Counted from the first letter of the stretch, positions 26,445-35,371 are shown. The stretch is 64,000 bases of DNA from Arthrobacter sp. Bi83 (GCF_918698095.1 NZ_CAKKLY010000022.1:1-64000); one strand, 5' to 3'. The notes: generated by a model from the letters alone, not told the origin. Made by a program: numbers and translations.

Positions 26445-26469
26445 GGCCCGCCGTCCACGACGGCGGGCC
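26445..26469 (+). terminator. Rho-independent-type terminator after the small gene
   Basis: GGCCCGCCGTC and GACGGCGGGCC form a perfect 11-bp stem with a 3-nt loop, followed at a short distance by GTTTTCTT. Confidence 0.8.
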
Positions 26470-26520
26470 AGCGTCCGTTTTCTTAGGGTTTTCTTTGAGA
26501 CCGCGGGCGAGAGTGGTTCC

Positions 26521-27288
26521 ATGCATACTCTTCATGCCCTTGCGCTGGCCCCGGCCGTGGCGTCGTCCGCCGGGATCCCGTCCCTGCTGGACCCGGCGGC
26601 CCTGCTGCAGGGCCTGGGGCCGGCCACCCTCTCGGTCATCGCAGTCATGGTGTTCATCGAATCCGGTGTCCTTTTCCCGTTCCTGCCCGGTGACTCCCTG
26701 CTCTTCACGGCCGGACTCCTTCACCAGCAGCTGAACCTGGCGCTGCCGGTGCTGATCGGCGTCATCACGGCGGCGGCGGTGGCCGGGGACCAGGTGGGCT
26801 ACATGCTCGGACGAAAGTTTGGCCGCCGGTGGTTCAAGGACGATGCGAAAATCCTGAAGACCTCCCATCTGGACAAGACCGAGGACTTCTTCCGCCGCCA
26901 CGGCGGACCGGCCATTGTGCTGGCCCGCTTCGTTCCGATCGTGCGGACCTATGCGCCGCTGAGCGCGGGGATCGCCCGCTACGGCTACAAGTCCTTCTCG
27001 CTGTGGAACATCGTGGGCGCCCTCGCGTGGGCCACGTCCGTGACGCTGCTGGGCACCTGGCTGGGACACTTCGATATCGTGGCCAAGAACATCGACGTCA
27101 TCGCCGTCGTCATGGTCCTGGTCTCCGTGGTGCCCTGGGGCATCGAATACCTCAAGCACCGCCGGAGCAGGAAAGCCGACGTCCAGGAGGACGCCAATGA
27201 GGCCGACGCCGACGCCGGCGCTGACGCAGACGTCCGCGGGGACGCCGCGGACGGATTGCCGGCTGAAGAAGTCGCACGAAGGAACTGA
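26521..27288 (+). CDS. DedA/SNARE-associated family membrane protein
   Basis: 255 residues with about five hydrophobic segments. Family signatures: ESGVLFPFLPGDSLLF, AGDQVGYMLGRKFG, FVPIVRTYAPLSAGIARY (the R-T-x-x-P/G motif). DedA proteins act in membrane homeostasis and recycling of polyprenyl or phospholipid carriers. The C-terminal 35 residues are very acidic and repetitive (Asp/Ala), unusual for the family. First of three membrane-protein genes with 2-7 bp gaps. Confidence 0.88.
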   Translation: MHTLHALALAPAVASSAGIPSLLDPAALLQGLGPATLSVIAVMVFIESGVLFPFLPGDSLLFTAGLLHQQLNLALPVLIGVITAAAVAGDQVGYMLGRKFGRRWFKDDAKILKTSHLDKTEDFFRRHGGPAIVLARFVPIVRTYAPLSAGIARYGYKSFSLWNIVGALAWATSVTLLGTWLGHFDIVAKNIDVIAVVMVLVSVVPWGIEYLKHRRSRKADVQEDANEADADAGADADVRGDAADGLPAEEVARRN

Positions 27289-27290
27289 CC

Positions 27291-28211
27291 ATGCCACCGT
27301 GGGAAGTCGTCTGGACTTCATGGACGCCTAACTGGCCGGCCCTTGTGCTGCTGCTACTGGCCGCTGCGTTCTACGCGCGCGGCGTCCGGGCCGCAGGGAG
27401 CCGCGGCATCACCTGGCCGTGGTGGCGGACGGCGACGTTCTACGTGCTGGGCCTGGGCAGCTTCGCCGTGCTCAGCTTCGGCTTCACGGGCGTCTACAGC
27501 CACGATCTCCGGTGGGTCTTCACGCTGAAGGAAACCTCTTACCTCTTCATCGTCCCGTTGCTCGTGGCAGCGGGAAAGCCGCTAACCCTGGCCCGGAACT
27601 CCCTGGGCGCTGCCGGCGCTTCGCGGCTGGAGAAGATCCTGAACCACGGCGTGGTGCGCTCCCTGAGCAACACCGTGGTTGCTGCGCTGCTGGGGCTGGG
27701 CATGTTCAGCCTGTTCCTCACACCGCTTTTCTATCCGCTGCGGACCAGCCCGGTATGGGACGTGGTCCTGACCGTATTCGTGCCCCTGCTCGGGATGCTG
27801 ATGGCGGTGCCGATCATCGAGGATGGATCAACCAAGGCCGTCAATGCGCTGATCGTTGTCGAGTTCATCTACGTCTTTATCGAGCTCCTTGCCGATGCCG
27901 TGCCCGGAATCCTGATGCGGCTGAGCCCGGGGATCCTGGACGGGGCCGGGCGGATCGCGGCCGGACACCGCAGCTGGCAGCCGGGTCCTCTCCGGGACCA
28001 GCAGATGGCCGGAGACCTGCTGTGGTTCCTCGCCGAAATAGTCGACCTGCCGCTGATCATCCTGATGTTCGTCCGCTTCGCCCGCAGTGACCGCCACGAA
28101 GCCCGGTCCTTCGACGACCTCACGGATGACGAGCTGGACGCCCTCAACCGCCAACATCTAAGCGGCCACGGCCAGGCCGCCGCCCGGCTTCCGGCCGCGG
28201 AACTGGAATGA
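27291..28211 (+). CDS. CtaG-like cytochrome c oxidase assembly membrane protein
   Basis: 306 residues; AAGGA upstream of the start. Seven or so membrane segments and the family motifs VYSHDLRWVFTLKETSYLFI and PLLVAAGKPLTLA fit the caa3-type CtaG family involved in copper delivery or oxidase assembly in Gram-positives. It is cotranscribed with a DedA protein and a DUF1345 protein. No oxidase genes are in the window, so the exact role is unproven. Confidence 0.75.
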   Translation: MPPWEVVWTSWTPNWPALVLLLLAAAFYARGVRAAGSRGITWPWWRTATFYVLGLGSFAVLSFGFTGVYSHDLRWVFTLKETSYLFIVPLLVAAGKPLTLARNSLGAAGASRLEKILNHGVVRSLSNTVVAALLGLGMFSLFLTPLFYPLRTSPVWDVVLTVFVPLLGMLMAVPIIEDGSTKAVNALIVVEFIYVFIELLADAVPGILMRLSPGILDGAGRIAAGHRSWQPGPLRDQQMAGDLLWFLAEIVDLPLIILMFVRFARSDRHEARSFDDLTDDELDALNRQHLSGHGQAAARLPAAELE

Positions 28212-28218
28212 TCAGACC

Positions 28219-28893
28219 ATGAGCGCAACGGACAGGGCAGGGCACCAGGCCACGGAATACGACAGGCCGGCCCATCACTCTCGGCTTCGCCTTCTGGTGA
28301 TGGCCGTGGTGGGTATCGGCGCGGCCGTTGCCGTGGGGCTCCTGAAATCGTGGTCGTACGCGCCTGCGATGGGCTGGGCGGCCGCGTGTGCCACCTACCT
28401 CATCTGGGTCTGGACCATCATCGGGGGACTGGACGCGGGAGCCACGGCCGCGCACGCCCGGCGCGACGATCCGGGCAGGGCCGCTTCGGATGCGCTGGTG
28501 CTCGCGGCAACCATAGCCAGCTTCGGCGGTGTGGCCCTCATCCTGCTGGACGCCTCCACCACTGAAGGCGGAGGGAAGGCAGCGATCATCGCCCTGGCGC
28601 TGGGAAGCGTGGCGATGTCCTGGTTCCTGGTGCATACGCTCTTTGCCCTGCGCTACGCCTCGATTCATTACCGGGACAAGGCCGGCGTGGACTTCAACGA
28701 GGACAGGCCGCCGCGCTACCTGGACTTCGCCTACCTGTCCTTCACCGTCGGCATGTGTTTCCAGGTCTCCGACACCGACCTGAAAACCGACGCCATCCGC
28801 GGCACTGTGCTGCGCCACGCCCTGCTCTCATATCTGCTGGGAGCCATCGTGCTGGCCACCACCATCAACCTCGTTTCCGGCCTGGTCCGCTGA
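28219..28893 (+). CDS. DUF1345 membrane protein
   Basis: 224 residues, four or five membrane helices. The C-terminal half carries the family pattern MSWFLVHTLFALRYASIHY and YLSFTVGMCFQVSDTDL. Function unknown. Third gene of the DedA/CtaG set. Its stop is immediately followed by one copy of an 18-bp direct repeat. Confidence 0.82.
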   Translation: MSATDRAGHQATEYDRPAHHSRLRLLVMAVVGIGAAVAVGLLKSWSYAPAMGWAAACATYLIWVWTIIGGLDAGATAAHARRDDPGRAASDALVLAATIASFGGVALILLDASTTEGGGKAAIIALALGSVAMSWFLVHTLFALRYASIHYRDKAGVDFNEDRPPRYLDFAYLSFTVGMCFQVSDTDLKTDAIRGTVLRHALLSYLLGAIVLATTINLVSGLVR

Positions 28894-28897
28894 GCGG

Positions 28898-28915
28898 AGA
28901 GTCCGCTGAGGGGCC
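28898..28915. repeat. 18-bp direct repeat, left copy
   Basis: AGAGTCCGCTGAGGGGCC is identical to 29973-29990. The two copies bracket the response regulator and Hpt-like gene pair (about 1.06 kb between). Confidence 0.8.
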
Positions 28916-28929
28916 GCGAACACGCGCGC

Positions 28930-29304
28930 CTAAGGTCGAGGGAGTTGCAGCCCGAGCGCCTCGTCGACTTGGGCTCGCAATGCACGTGGGCGGAACGGCT
29001 TAGACATGACGGCGTTGGCTCCTGCCGAGATCACGGCGTCCATCATTTCTTCATGGCCCGTGAGCATGAGGATGTAGACGTCGCTGAAGCTCCTGATTCG
29101 GCGGATGACTTCCAGGCCTGTGATGTCCGGTAACCCGAAGTCCAGGATTACGATATCGGGGGAGTGCATGCGTACGGCGTCAACACCTGCGGTGCCTGTT
29201 TCTGCGAGTCGGGCGGTAACGCCGCCGGCTCCCAGGATTGCATGAATAAGACCGCCGACGTCCGCATCGTCTTCAACCACAACAGCCGTCCGGCTACCCG
29301 CCAT
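28930..29304 (-). CDS. Stand-alone response regulator (receiver domain only)
   Basis: 124 residues from the ATG at 29304, which has AAGGAG 7 nt upstream. A complete receiver: acidic pair in VVEDDADV, phospho-Asp in VILDFGLPD, Thr in MLTGHE and Lys in MSKPFRP. There is no output domain, so it acts by protein contact, CheY/Spo0F-like. Divergent from the pseudo-Hpt gene 290 bp away. Confidence 0.85.
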   Translation of the reverse strand: MAGSRTAVVVEDDADVGGLIHAILGAGGVTARLAETGTAGVDAVRMHSPDIVILDFGLPDITGLEVIRRIRSFSDVYILMLTGHEEMMDAVISAGANAVMSKPFRPRALRAQVDEALGLQLPRP

Positions 29305-29594
29305 CAAAATTCTCCTTGGGCCGCCCCAGTATTGCCCTTGACGAAACCCTACCAAGAGGAAGCCCGAAGCGCCCCGGGGGGCAGGCGCCAGTGCGGGTCC
29401 GGCCGTAACTTGGGGAAAGCTGAGCCGATCTTGGGGATAGGCTGCATAGACTTTGAGCCTTCTGGAGAACACTTAACAGTGCGCCGTACAGCGGCGTCGT
29501 GGTGCCTATGACGGATCGGAATGAGTGTGAACATCTCGCAACAGCGCAGCCGTCCCAAGGCAGTTCTTGGGCAGCGCCTGACCCGTAGTCCCAA

Positions 29595-29984
29595 ATGAGG
29601 ACAGGTCAGCAGGCGGCGGGGACAAGGGCAGGACAACGGCCGCCCGTCCTCGACACCGTTGCTCTACGCATTCTCGCCGAGCAGGCCGGTCAGTGCGTGG
29701 CGGACAGATTCTTTAGCGAGTACTTGGATTTGTTGCCGGCACGCTCGGCCAACATCGTTGCCGGTGTCGCGGCCGAGGACCTGGAAAAAACGTTGGATGC
29801 CGTGGTGAGCCTCAAAGTTACGTCCGCAATGGTCGGCGCCCTGCAGATGGAAGACTGCGCCCGTACCCTGGAACGTCGGTTACAGATCGGTCACTGGCCA
29901 AGTTCAGAGACTGCCAGTTCCGTTCTTTCCAAGGAGCTGTCCCGCATCGTTTCCGAGGCCCGAAACCAGCAAAGAGTCCGCTGA
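29595..29984 (+). CDS. Hpt-like protein lacking the phosphoacceptor histidine
   Basis: 129 residues. The helical core (LRILAEQAGQCVADRFFSEY, LDAVVSLKVTSAMVGALQM, CARTLERRL) parallels the protein at 14.8 kb. Where Hpt domains have AHSLKG, this one has VVSLKV, so the His is Val. It may bind receivers such as the divergent neighbour without phosphotransfer. The last three codons and stop lie within the right copy of the 18-bp repeat. Confidence 0.6.
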   Translation: MRTGQQAAGTRAGQRPPVLDTVALRILAEQAGQCVADRFFSEYLDLLPARSANIVAGVAAEDLEKTLDAVVSLKVTSAMVGALQMEDCARTLERRLQIGHWPSSETASSVLSKELSRIVSEARNQQRVR

Positions 29985-29990
29985 GGGGCC
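29973..29990. repeat. 18-bp direct repeat, right copy
   Basis: Identical to 28898-28915; it includes the stop codon of the Hpt-like gene. An exact 18-bp duplication at both ends of a two-gene unit points to insertion or recombination. Confidence 0.8.
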
Positions 29991-30112
29991 AGGCCGAGGG
30001 TGTCTTGGGCGTCAATTTCGTAAGACGGCGTCCGGGGCCATAGGTGCGTCTATGACATGCGAATCTGGCGGCTCGGTGCCCAGCGCGTCACCGGCCTCTT
30101 GGGGGTCCGCCG

Positions 30113-31339
30113 CTAGTGCCCGGCCTTCACCGTCAGCACTTTCAGGGCGGCGGCGTTGACCTCGGCCGCGAAGGCGGGGTTGTGCTGCGCGAGCTGCAGC
30201 ACCGCTGAGGTCATGACCGGAATGTCCCGCGGGTTTGCGCACAGCAGCATGGTTCCGCCGGCGTGGATGAAACCGGTGGCCCGGGCGCCCTTGGCCCACG
30301 GAGCCAACTGCGCGGCATTGCACAGGTCATCGGACAGGATGACCCCGGTGAAGTGCAGGTCCCCCCGCAGCATGGTGCGCATGATCACCGGCGAGAGCGG
30401 GGCGATGTGGGCGGCGTCGATGCGGTTGTAGTAGGCGCTGGACACCATCACCCAGCGGGCGCCCGCCTGGATGGCCGTCCGGAACGGCAGCAGGTAGGGA
30501 TCGGTGCGCGTGGTGACGGTGTCGTGGACGTTGCGGGTGGTGTCGGTGTTGAGGGTGACGCGGCCAAGCCCCGGGAAATGCTTGACCGCAGGTGCGACGC
30601 CGGCCTGGCGCATGCCCGCAGCAAAGGCTCCGCCGCGGCTGGAGACTGTCTGCGGCGTGAACCCGTATTCGCGGCCGAAGAAGCCGATGGGCGCGTTGTG
30701 CGGAGCGAACTGCGCGCTCGGGACGGTATCCAGTACTGGCGCCAGATTCAGGTTAAGCCCGGCGGCGCGCAGTTGGTTCCCCCAGACGCGCGCATTGGCC
30801 TGCAGCACTGCCGGCGCCTGCCTGCCCTGGGCCACCGCCGTCGGAATCACTGAGAAGCCCGGGCCGCCGAGGACCTGGACGAAGCCGCCTTCCTGGTCGG
30901 TCGCCACAGCGAGCCGGATGCCCCCGGTGGTGGCCGTCGATACGGTTGCGGTCATCCGGCGGACGACGGCGGCCGTGGCACCGGTGCCAGCGCGGCTGCG
31001 CCCCGCCAGGTACACACTGCCCACGTGGTACTTGGTGATATCGGACATGGTGTTAATGTCGGCGCCGGTGGCCGCAGAAGCAATCATGAACAGCTGGCCC
31101 ACACGCTGCGCCAGGGTCAGCCTGGCAAGCTGCTGCGCCGGGGTCAGCGCAGCCGGTGCAAGCGCCTGGGGTGCCATCGCCGCCGGTGCGGCGGTGGTGA
31201 TGTGGGCGGGAGCGGCAACGTGGGTGCCGGCGGCCCGGCTCGCCTGCTTGCCGGGCGCGGGCGACGGCGGCGGGGCGCACGACGCCAAGGCGAGCAGGAG
31301 GGAGACTCCCAGGACCGAAATTTTACTTAGTTCACGCAT
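30113..31339 (-). CDS. Lipoprotein GH3 beta-N-acetylhexosaminidase (NagZ-like)
   Basis: 408 residues from the ATG at 31339 (GTG at 31363 is an alternative). Signal peptide with lipobox LASC, Pro/Ala-rich spacer, then a GH3 barrel: VATDQEGGFVQVL, LNLAPVLDT, KHFPGLG (His/Asp-type acid-base loop) and VILSDDLCN with the nucleophile Asp. It hydrolyses terminal GlcNAc-type sugars, probably from cell-wall fragments, outside the membrane. Monocistronic. Confidence 0.85.
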   Translation of the reverse strand: MRELSKISVLGVSLLLALASCAPPPSPAPGKQASRAAGTHVAAPAHITTAAPAAMAPQALAPAALTPAQQLARLTLAQRVGQLFMIASAATGADINTMSDITKYHVGSVYLAGRSRAGTGATAAVVRRMTATVSTATTGGIRLAVATDQEGGFVQVLGGPGFSVIPTAVAQGRQAPAVLQANARVWGNQLRAAGLNLNLAPVLDTVPSAQFAPHNAPIGFFGREYGFTPQTVSSRGGAFAAGMRQAGVAPAVKHFPGLGRVTLNTDTTRNVHDTVTTRTDPYLLPFRTAIQAGARWVMVSSAYYNRIDAAHIAPLSPVIMRTMLRGDLHFTGVILSDDLCNAAQLAPWAKGARATGFIHAGGTMLLCANPRDIPVMTSAVLQLAQHNPAFAAEVNAAALKVLTVKAGH

Positions 31340-31553
31340 GGTCACACGGCTTGGCTGGGGCACTCATATATCCACCAGCGTACGCCGGTTCCGCTCTGTC
31401 CGTTGGCTATTTGCGGGCCCCGCCCGTCCGGCCGGACGGGCAGGGACCGCCGTGGCCCCTCGACGTCGCGGGCAGCAAATGCGTCAGGCGCGCAGAGTCC
31501 GCATGTTGATATGGCCATCTCGAACTCCGAGACGGAGGATTACGCTGGAGCCC

Positions 31554-32375
31554 ATGTCGGAAGCAAGCAATATTCAGCCCTTCGTGGACCTCGAATGGTG
31601 CGCAGGCCAGGGACGGCGGGTGGTCGTCGCGGACACGCGCTGGTACCTGGACGGATCGTCCGGGCGGGACGCCTACAACCGCGGCCACCTCCCCGGCGCC
31701 GTGTTCGTCGACCTCGACCGCTGGCTTTCCGCGCCGGCGACGAAGGAATCCGGGCGCAATCCGCTGCCGGATCCGGAGGTTTTCGCCGAAGGCATGCGTC
31801 AGAGCGGTATCAACGGCTCGGATGTGGTGGTGGCCTACGACGATGCCGGCGGCGTCATTGCGGCTCGTCTGGTCTGGATGCTGCGAGTCACCGGACACGA
31901 TGCCGCTGTCCTGGACGGCGGCCTGACGTCCTATGCCGACGTGCTGGAGACGGCGATTCCGGCAGCCGTGCCCGGAGACTTCACCGCCCGTCCCTGGCCG
32001 ACCGGACTGCTGGCCGACATCACGGAAGCGTCAGCCGCAGCCACAGTCATCGACGCCCGGAACCGTGACCGCTACCTTGGGATGCAGGACCCCGTCGATC
32101 CCCGTCCCGGGCACATTCCCGGTGCGGTAAACGTGCCGTGCAGGGAGAACCTGGGGCCCTCGGGAAAGCTGGTCCCGCGGTCCCAGCTGCTGGAGAATTT
32201 CAGCCGGGCCGGGATTGGCTCCGCTCGTGACACGGTCAACTACTGCGGCTCCGGGGTGACAGCCTGCCACAACCTGCTGGTGCTGGAGTACCTCGGCATG
32301 GGCCGGGGCAAGCTGTTCGTCGGCGGCTGGTCGCAGTATTCGCGGGCGTCGGAGCTGCCCGTCGGGACGGTCTGA
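31554..32375 (+). CDS. Two-domain rhodanese-like sulfurtransferase
   Basis: 273 residues. Two rhodanese modules: the first (about 20-140) lacks the catalytic Cys (AYDDAGG), the second (about 155-270) has C231 in CGSGVTACHN, the loop of thiosulfate/3-mercaptopyruvate sulfurtransferases. ATG at 31554 chosen; the long upstream extension is shadow sequence. Cytoplasmic. Confidence 0.88.
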   Translation: MSEASNIQPFVDLEWCAGQGRRVVVADTRWYLDGSSGRDAYNRGHLPGAVFVDLDRWLSAPATKESGRNPLPDPEVFAEGMRQSGINGSDVVVAYDDAGGVIAARLVWMLRVTGHDAAVLDGGLTSYADVLETAIPAAVPGDFTARPWPTGLLADITEASAAATVIDARNRDRYLGMQDPVDPRPGHIPGAVNVPCRENLGPSGKLVPRSQLLENFSRAGIGSARDTVNYCGSGVTACHNLLVLEYLGMGRGKLFVGGWSQYSRASELPVGTV

Positions 32376-32411
32376 GCGATTGGAACTGCGCAGCGGGTTG
32401 GTTTGGCCGGC

Positions 32412-33143
32412 CTACTTGGCCTTGAGCTTGGCGTACACCACGTAGTTGTCGTTGAACAGGCCGGTTGCGGGGTCGTACCCGTCGCAGGTGATGAGCCGCA
32501 CCTCGGGCCCCTTGGTGTTGCCGTACACCTGAAGCGTGGGGAAGCTGTTCTTGCTGTAGGCGGCAGCCTTTGCAACCGTGAAGGCCACGGTGCTGTGGTC
32601 GGCCCGCTGCACCGCGATCTCGTCGCCGGGTTTCAGGCTGCGGAGGTTCGCGAAGACCCCGGGGCCGCCGCTTGTCGAGTTGACGTGGCCCAGGAACACG
32701 GCCGGACCGGTGTCGCCCGGCGCGGGGGAGCCGCTGTACCAGCCGGCGGGTGCGCCAGGGCCGTCCGGCGGCACCTCCAGCGACTTGTTGGGCCGGAGCG
32801 CCAGCTTCACGAGCGGCGACTGCACGCCGATGGCCGGAACACTCAGCGCCACGGGTGCCGGAGCCGGCCGGGCAGGGGAGGGGATCTTGGCCGCCTTGGC
32901 GGCTGCCGCCGTCGGGCTCTTAATCTGCGGTGCCTTTGTGGACGGAACGGCCGACGGCGACGCGGCACCCGACGCTGCGGCTCCGGTCTGCGGTCCGCCG
33001 GTTGCCGAAGGGGCGGCCGCCTGACCGGCTGCCCCGCAGCCGCCCAGGGCCAGTCCGCATAGGACCAGGAGGGAGACCGCGGCGGACGGGAGGGCGCCTC
33101 TGCGCAGGATGCCTCGGTGTGGCCGCGTCGATGGGGGTGCCAT
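32412..33143 (-). CDS. Class F sortase
   Basis: 243 residues. An N-terminal membrane segment ends in LGGC (C36), a possible but non-canonical lipobox; a Pro/Ala/Ser linker (about 40-95) leads to the sortase domain. H153 (FLGHVNS) and C220 (LITCDGY) are the catalytic pair. The usual Arg-containing strand reads FNDNYVV, with Asn where an Arg is common, so the third residue should be checked. It is 3 bp downstream of a lipoprotein gene and close to a CHRD surface protein, its likely partner. Confidence 0.82.
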   Translation of the reverse strand: MAPPSTRPHRGILRRGALPSAAVSLLVLCGLALGGCGAAGQAAAPSATGGPQTGAAASGAASPSAVPSTKAPQIKSPTAAAAKAAKIPSPARPAPAPVALSVPAIGVQSPLVKLALRPNKSLEVPPDGPGAPAGWYSGSPAPGDTGPAVFLGHVNSTSGGPGVFANLRSLKPGDEIAVQRADHSTVAFTVAKAAAYSKNSFPTLQVYGNTKGPEVRLITCDGYDPATGLFNDNYVVYAKLKAK

Positions 33144-33146
33144 GGC

Positions 33147-33785
33147 TTAGTGGTGTTCCTTCCAGCACGCCAGGATGGTGGTGGACACCTGGTAGGCGAA
33201 CGCGGTGGGGGTTGCGCCGTGGGGGCCGACGGCGGCCGGCAGCTTTGTGGCGTTGACGTACAGGGTGTTGTTGTCCTTGAGGAAGACGACCGATCCGTCG
33301 TCCGTCTGGTAGGCGGGGAAACCCAGGTTTGCCAGACCCTTGATCGGCTCTGTTCCGCCGATCTTGCCTGCCAGGGCGTCGAAGTACTTCCGCGCCGAGG
33401 CTGGGTCTGCTGATTCCTTGACGGAGATCACCAAGGGCCCCTCGGCGAGGTGGTAGGTGCAGGTAAAGGTCTTGTCGGCCCAAGTGGAGACGCTGTGCGG
33501 TGCGGCCTTCAGCTGCAAAATCTCGGAGACGTTGTCCTGGGTCTCCGGCCCGCAGACCATCCTGGCGGCCCCGGACGGGCTGTCCTGGGACTCGGTGGCG
33601 GGGGTGGCGGAGGACGCCGCTGCTGCGGAATGGTCGACGGAGTGCTGCGTTGCCGGGGAATCCGAGGCCGATGCAGTGGATGCTGATCCGGGCGCTCCGG
33701 CCGCTGCCGCGCATCCCGACAGCAGCAGGGACGCCACCGCCAGGGATCCCAGCAGGTGATTACGGTTTCTGTTTGCCTTGCTCAT
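33147..33785 (-). CDS. Lipoprotein of unknown function
   Basis: 212 residues from the ATG at 33785 (AAGGACAAGGCG upstream). Lipobox LLSGC, then an Ala/Ser/Thr-rich stalk (about 25-75) and a compact domain with three cysteines (VCGPET, FTCTYHL, ACWKEH). The gene precedes the class F sortase by 3 bp. No family recognised; a role with the sortase is inferred. Confidence 0.7.
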   Translation of the reverse strand: MSKANRNRNHLLGSLAVASLLLSGCAAAAGAPGSASTASASDSPATQHSVDHSAAAASSATPATESQDSPSGAARMVCGPETQDNVSEILQLKAAPHSVSTWADKTFTCTYHLAEGPLVISVKESADPASARKYFDALAGKIGGTEPIKGLANLGFPAYQTDDGSVVFLKDNNTLYVNATKLPAAVGPHGATPTAFAYQVSTTILACWKEHH

Positions 33786-33864
33786 GGTGGCGCCTTGTCC
33801 TTCGCAATGTGTCCTGCACGGGAACCTGCAGGAACCTGTAGGAGCCGGCGGCACGGGCAGAGCT

Positions 33865-33902
33865 CCGGTTGCTGCGGATGCGTCGGGCTCCGCAGCAGCC
33901 GG
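33865..33902 (-). terminator. Hairpin between CHRD gene and lipoprotein/sortase genes
   Basis: CCGGTTGCTGCGGA and TCCGCAGCAGCCGG form a 14-bp stem with one mismatch. No T tract; it may attenuate readthrough from the surface-protein gene into the lipoprotein and sortase genes. Confidence 0.55.
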
Positions 33903-33942
33903 CACTCATGCCCGTGTCGATGCCGGAGTGGTCAGTCCTGGC

Positions 33943-34752
33943 TTAGGCTGCCTGTGCGGCCTTGCGGCGACGGATCACGTAGGTGCCGCCGGCAGCGGCG
34001 GCGAGGACGAGGCCGCCGCCCAGGGCGAGGGTCCCGGCGTCGGTACCGGCTGCTGTACCGGCGGGCTGCTGCGCGACACCTGTGTCAGCGCCGCCGACCG
34101 GCATGCTCATCTGGCCCATGGCCAGCGTTCCGCACAGTGCCGGCGAGGTCGCGGCGAGCGGCAGGGACGGGACGAGGTCGCTCTTGGCTGCCTGGCCGGC
34201 CGCGCTCAGCGTGGCGGGGTCCAGGCCGTGAACTACCACCACGGCGGTGCCGGAATCGAGCGCAGCCTTGGTTTCGGCGTTGAGGTCGAAGGTGCGGTCA
34301 ATGGTGTAGCTGCCGCCCTGGCCGGCGACCTTGAGGTCCAGGCCTGCGGCCGGGCTGGTGTCGCCCTTGGTGGAGAGTGTGGTGCCGATCTTGCCGTAGG
34401 AGGGTGCGCCTTCGGTGGTGGAGATGACGCCGTCGCCATTGGCATCCGCGGCCGGGCCGGGGCACTGACCCGCGGCGCCGACATGGATGTGCTGGACGTG
34501 CGGGAACGGTGCGTCCATGAAGGTGGGGGCGAGGCCGGAGACGTTCAGCACGGCGTGGGCCTGGTTGCCGGTGACGTCGACGGTGACGGTGCCTGAGGCG
34601 GAGCTGCCGTTGAGCTGGCCGAGCGTGGCCTGGTAGGAGTGCGTGGTGCCGGTTTGAGCCGGGGCTTCATGGGCCATGGCGGGAGCGCCGGAGAGGGCGA
34701 GTGCGCCCAGGGCAAGGGTGGGAACTGCCATGAAGCGAAGTGTCTTGTTCAT
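33943..34752 (-). CDS. CHRD-domain surface protein with C-terminal membrane anchor
   Basis: 269 residues from the ATG at 34752, with GAGGAG upstream. Signal peptide (AMAHEAPA cleavage area), a CHRD-type domain (HSYQATLGQLNGSSASGTVT, HIHVGAAGQCPG, VVVHGLDPATL), then a Gly/Thr-rich stretch and a hydrophobic helix with an RRRKAAQAA tail. The end looks like a cell-wall sorting signal, but no LPXTG motif precedes the helix. Likely substrate of the adjacent class F sortase. Confidence 0.78.
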   Translation of the reverse strand: MNKTLRFMAVPTLALGALALSGAPAMAHEAPAQTGTTHSYQATLGQLNGSSASGTVTVDVTGNQAHAVLNVSGLAPTFMDAPFPHVQHIHVGAAGQCPGPAADANGDGVISTTEGAPSYGKIGTTLSTKGDTSPAAGLDLKVAGQGGSYTIDRTFDLNAETKAALDSGTAVVVVHGLDPATLSAAGQAAKSDLVPSLPLAATSPALCGTLAMGQMSMPVGGADTGVAQQPAGTAAGTDAGTLALGGGLVLAAAAGGTYVIRRRKAAQAA

Positions 34753-34908
34753 CGGAAAGCATTCTCCTCGTGCAAGTGGTGGTGGTTCTCCCCTGACAGG
34801 GACACATGCAGTTCGGAGCGATGTTGGGGGCGGATGGGTGGAATTGTGATTCGGTGCACTTTTTGTTGGTGGGAACGCCGTGGCGAGGCGCGCCGTCCCC
34901 GCACACAA

Positions 34909-34944
34909 TGAGACCCCGTCCAGGATCGGCTGAATGGGGTCTCA
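34909..34944 (-). terminator. Terminator-like hairpin downstream of CsbD gene
   Basis: TGAGACCCC (34909-34917) and GGGGTCTCA (34936-34944) pair perfectly over 9 bp; located just past the CsbD stop on the minus strand. Confidence 0.65.
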
Positions 34945-34960
34945 CGTCTCAAGCTGGGAC

Positions 34961-35137
34961 CTAGTGCCGCCTGAAGGCGTCCTTGATCTTTTCGCCCGCC
35001 TGCTTGAGGTCGGCGCGGAGATGCTGCCCTCGGCCTTCAGCCCTAAGCCGTTCGTTACCGGTAGTGCGTCCGGCTGCTTCCTTGCTTCTGCCGTGGAGTT
35101 TCTCGGCGGCATTGTGGATCTTGTCTCCCAAACCCAT
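34961..35137 (-). CDS. CsbD-family stress protein
   Basis: 58 residues. AAGGAGGTC lies just upstream of two adjacent ATG codons; the second gives better spacing. The sequence (GLGDKIHNAAEKLHGRSKEA, DLKQAGEKIKDAF) matches the CsbD fold, small, highly charged and helical, typically induced by general stress. Own hairpin downstream. Confidence 0.82.
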   Translation of the reverse strand: MGLGDKIHNAAEKLHGRSKEAAGRTTGNERLRAEGRGQHLRADLKQAGEKIKDAFRRH

Positions 35138-35289
35138 CATGACCTCCTTCTCGAGTGGCCAGTGCGACCCTACTGGCGCGTAGGCCACGTCTATATTTTA
35201 CGGGCGGACTACCCAGAAAGATCCTGCGCGGGGCGCCAGCTTTCCTGGCGAAGGCGGTTCCACGTAATGGCCGGATTCTCTGTTAAAGC

Positions 35290-35342
35290 GGCCACGGCCG
35301 CCGCAACGCCTGGTGTGTTCAGGTGCTGCAACGGCCGTGGCC
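35290..35342 (-). terminator. Terminator hairpin for the 1567-residue repeat gene
   Basis: GGCCACGGCCG (35290-35300) and CGGCCGTGGCC (35332-35342) are perfectly complementary, with a second inner pairing around CACCTG. Lies 30 bp downstream of the stop of the giant minus-strand gene. Confidence 0.65.
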
Positions 35343-35371
35343 TTTGTTTGTGCCCCGAGTGGGCGGTTTGC

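Noticed and set aside
26011..27321. Long minus-strand frame opposite the DedA gene
   Set aside because: It mirrors the GC3 bias of the plus-strand genes and has no signature of its own.
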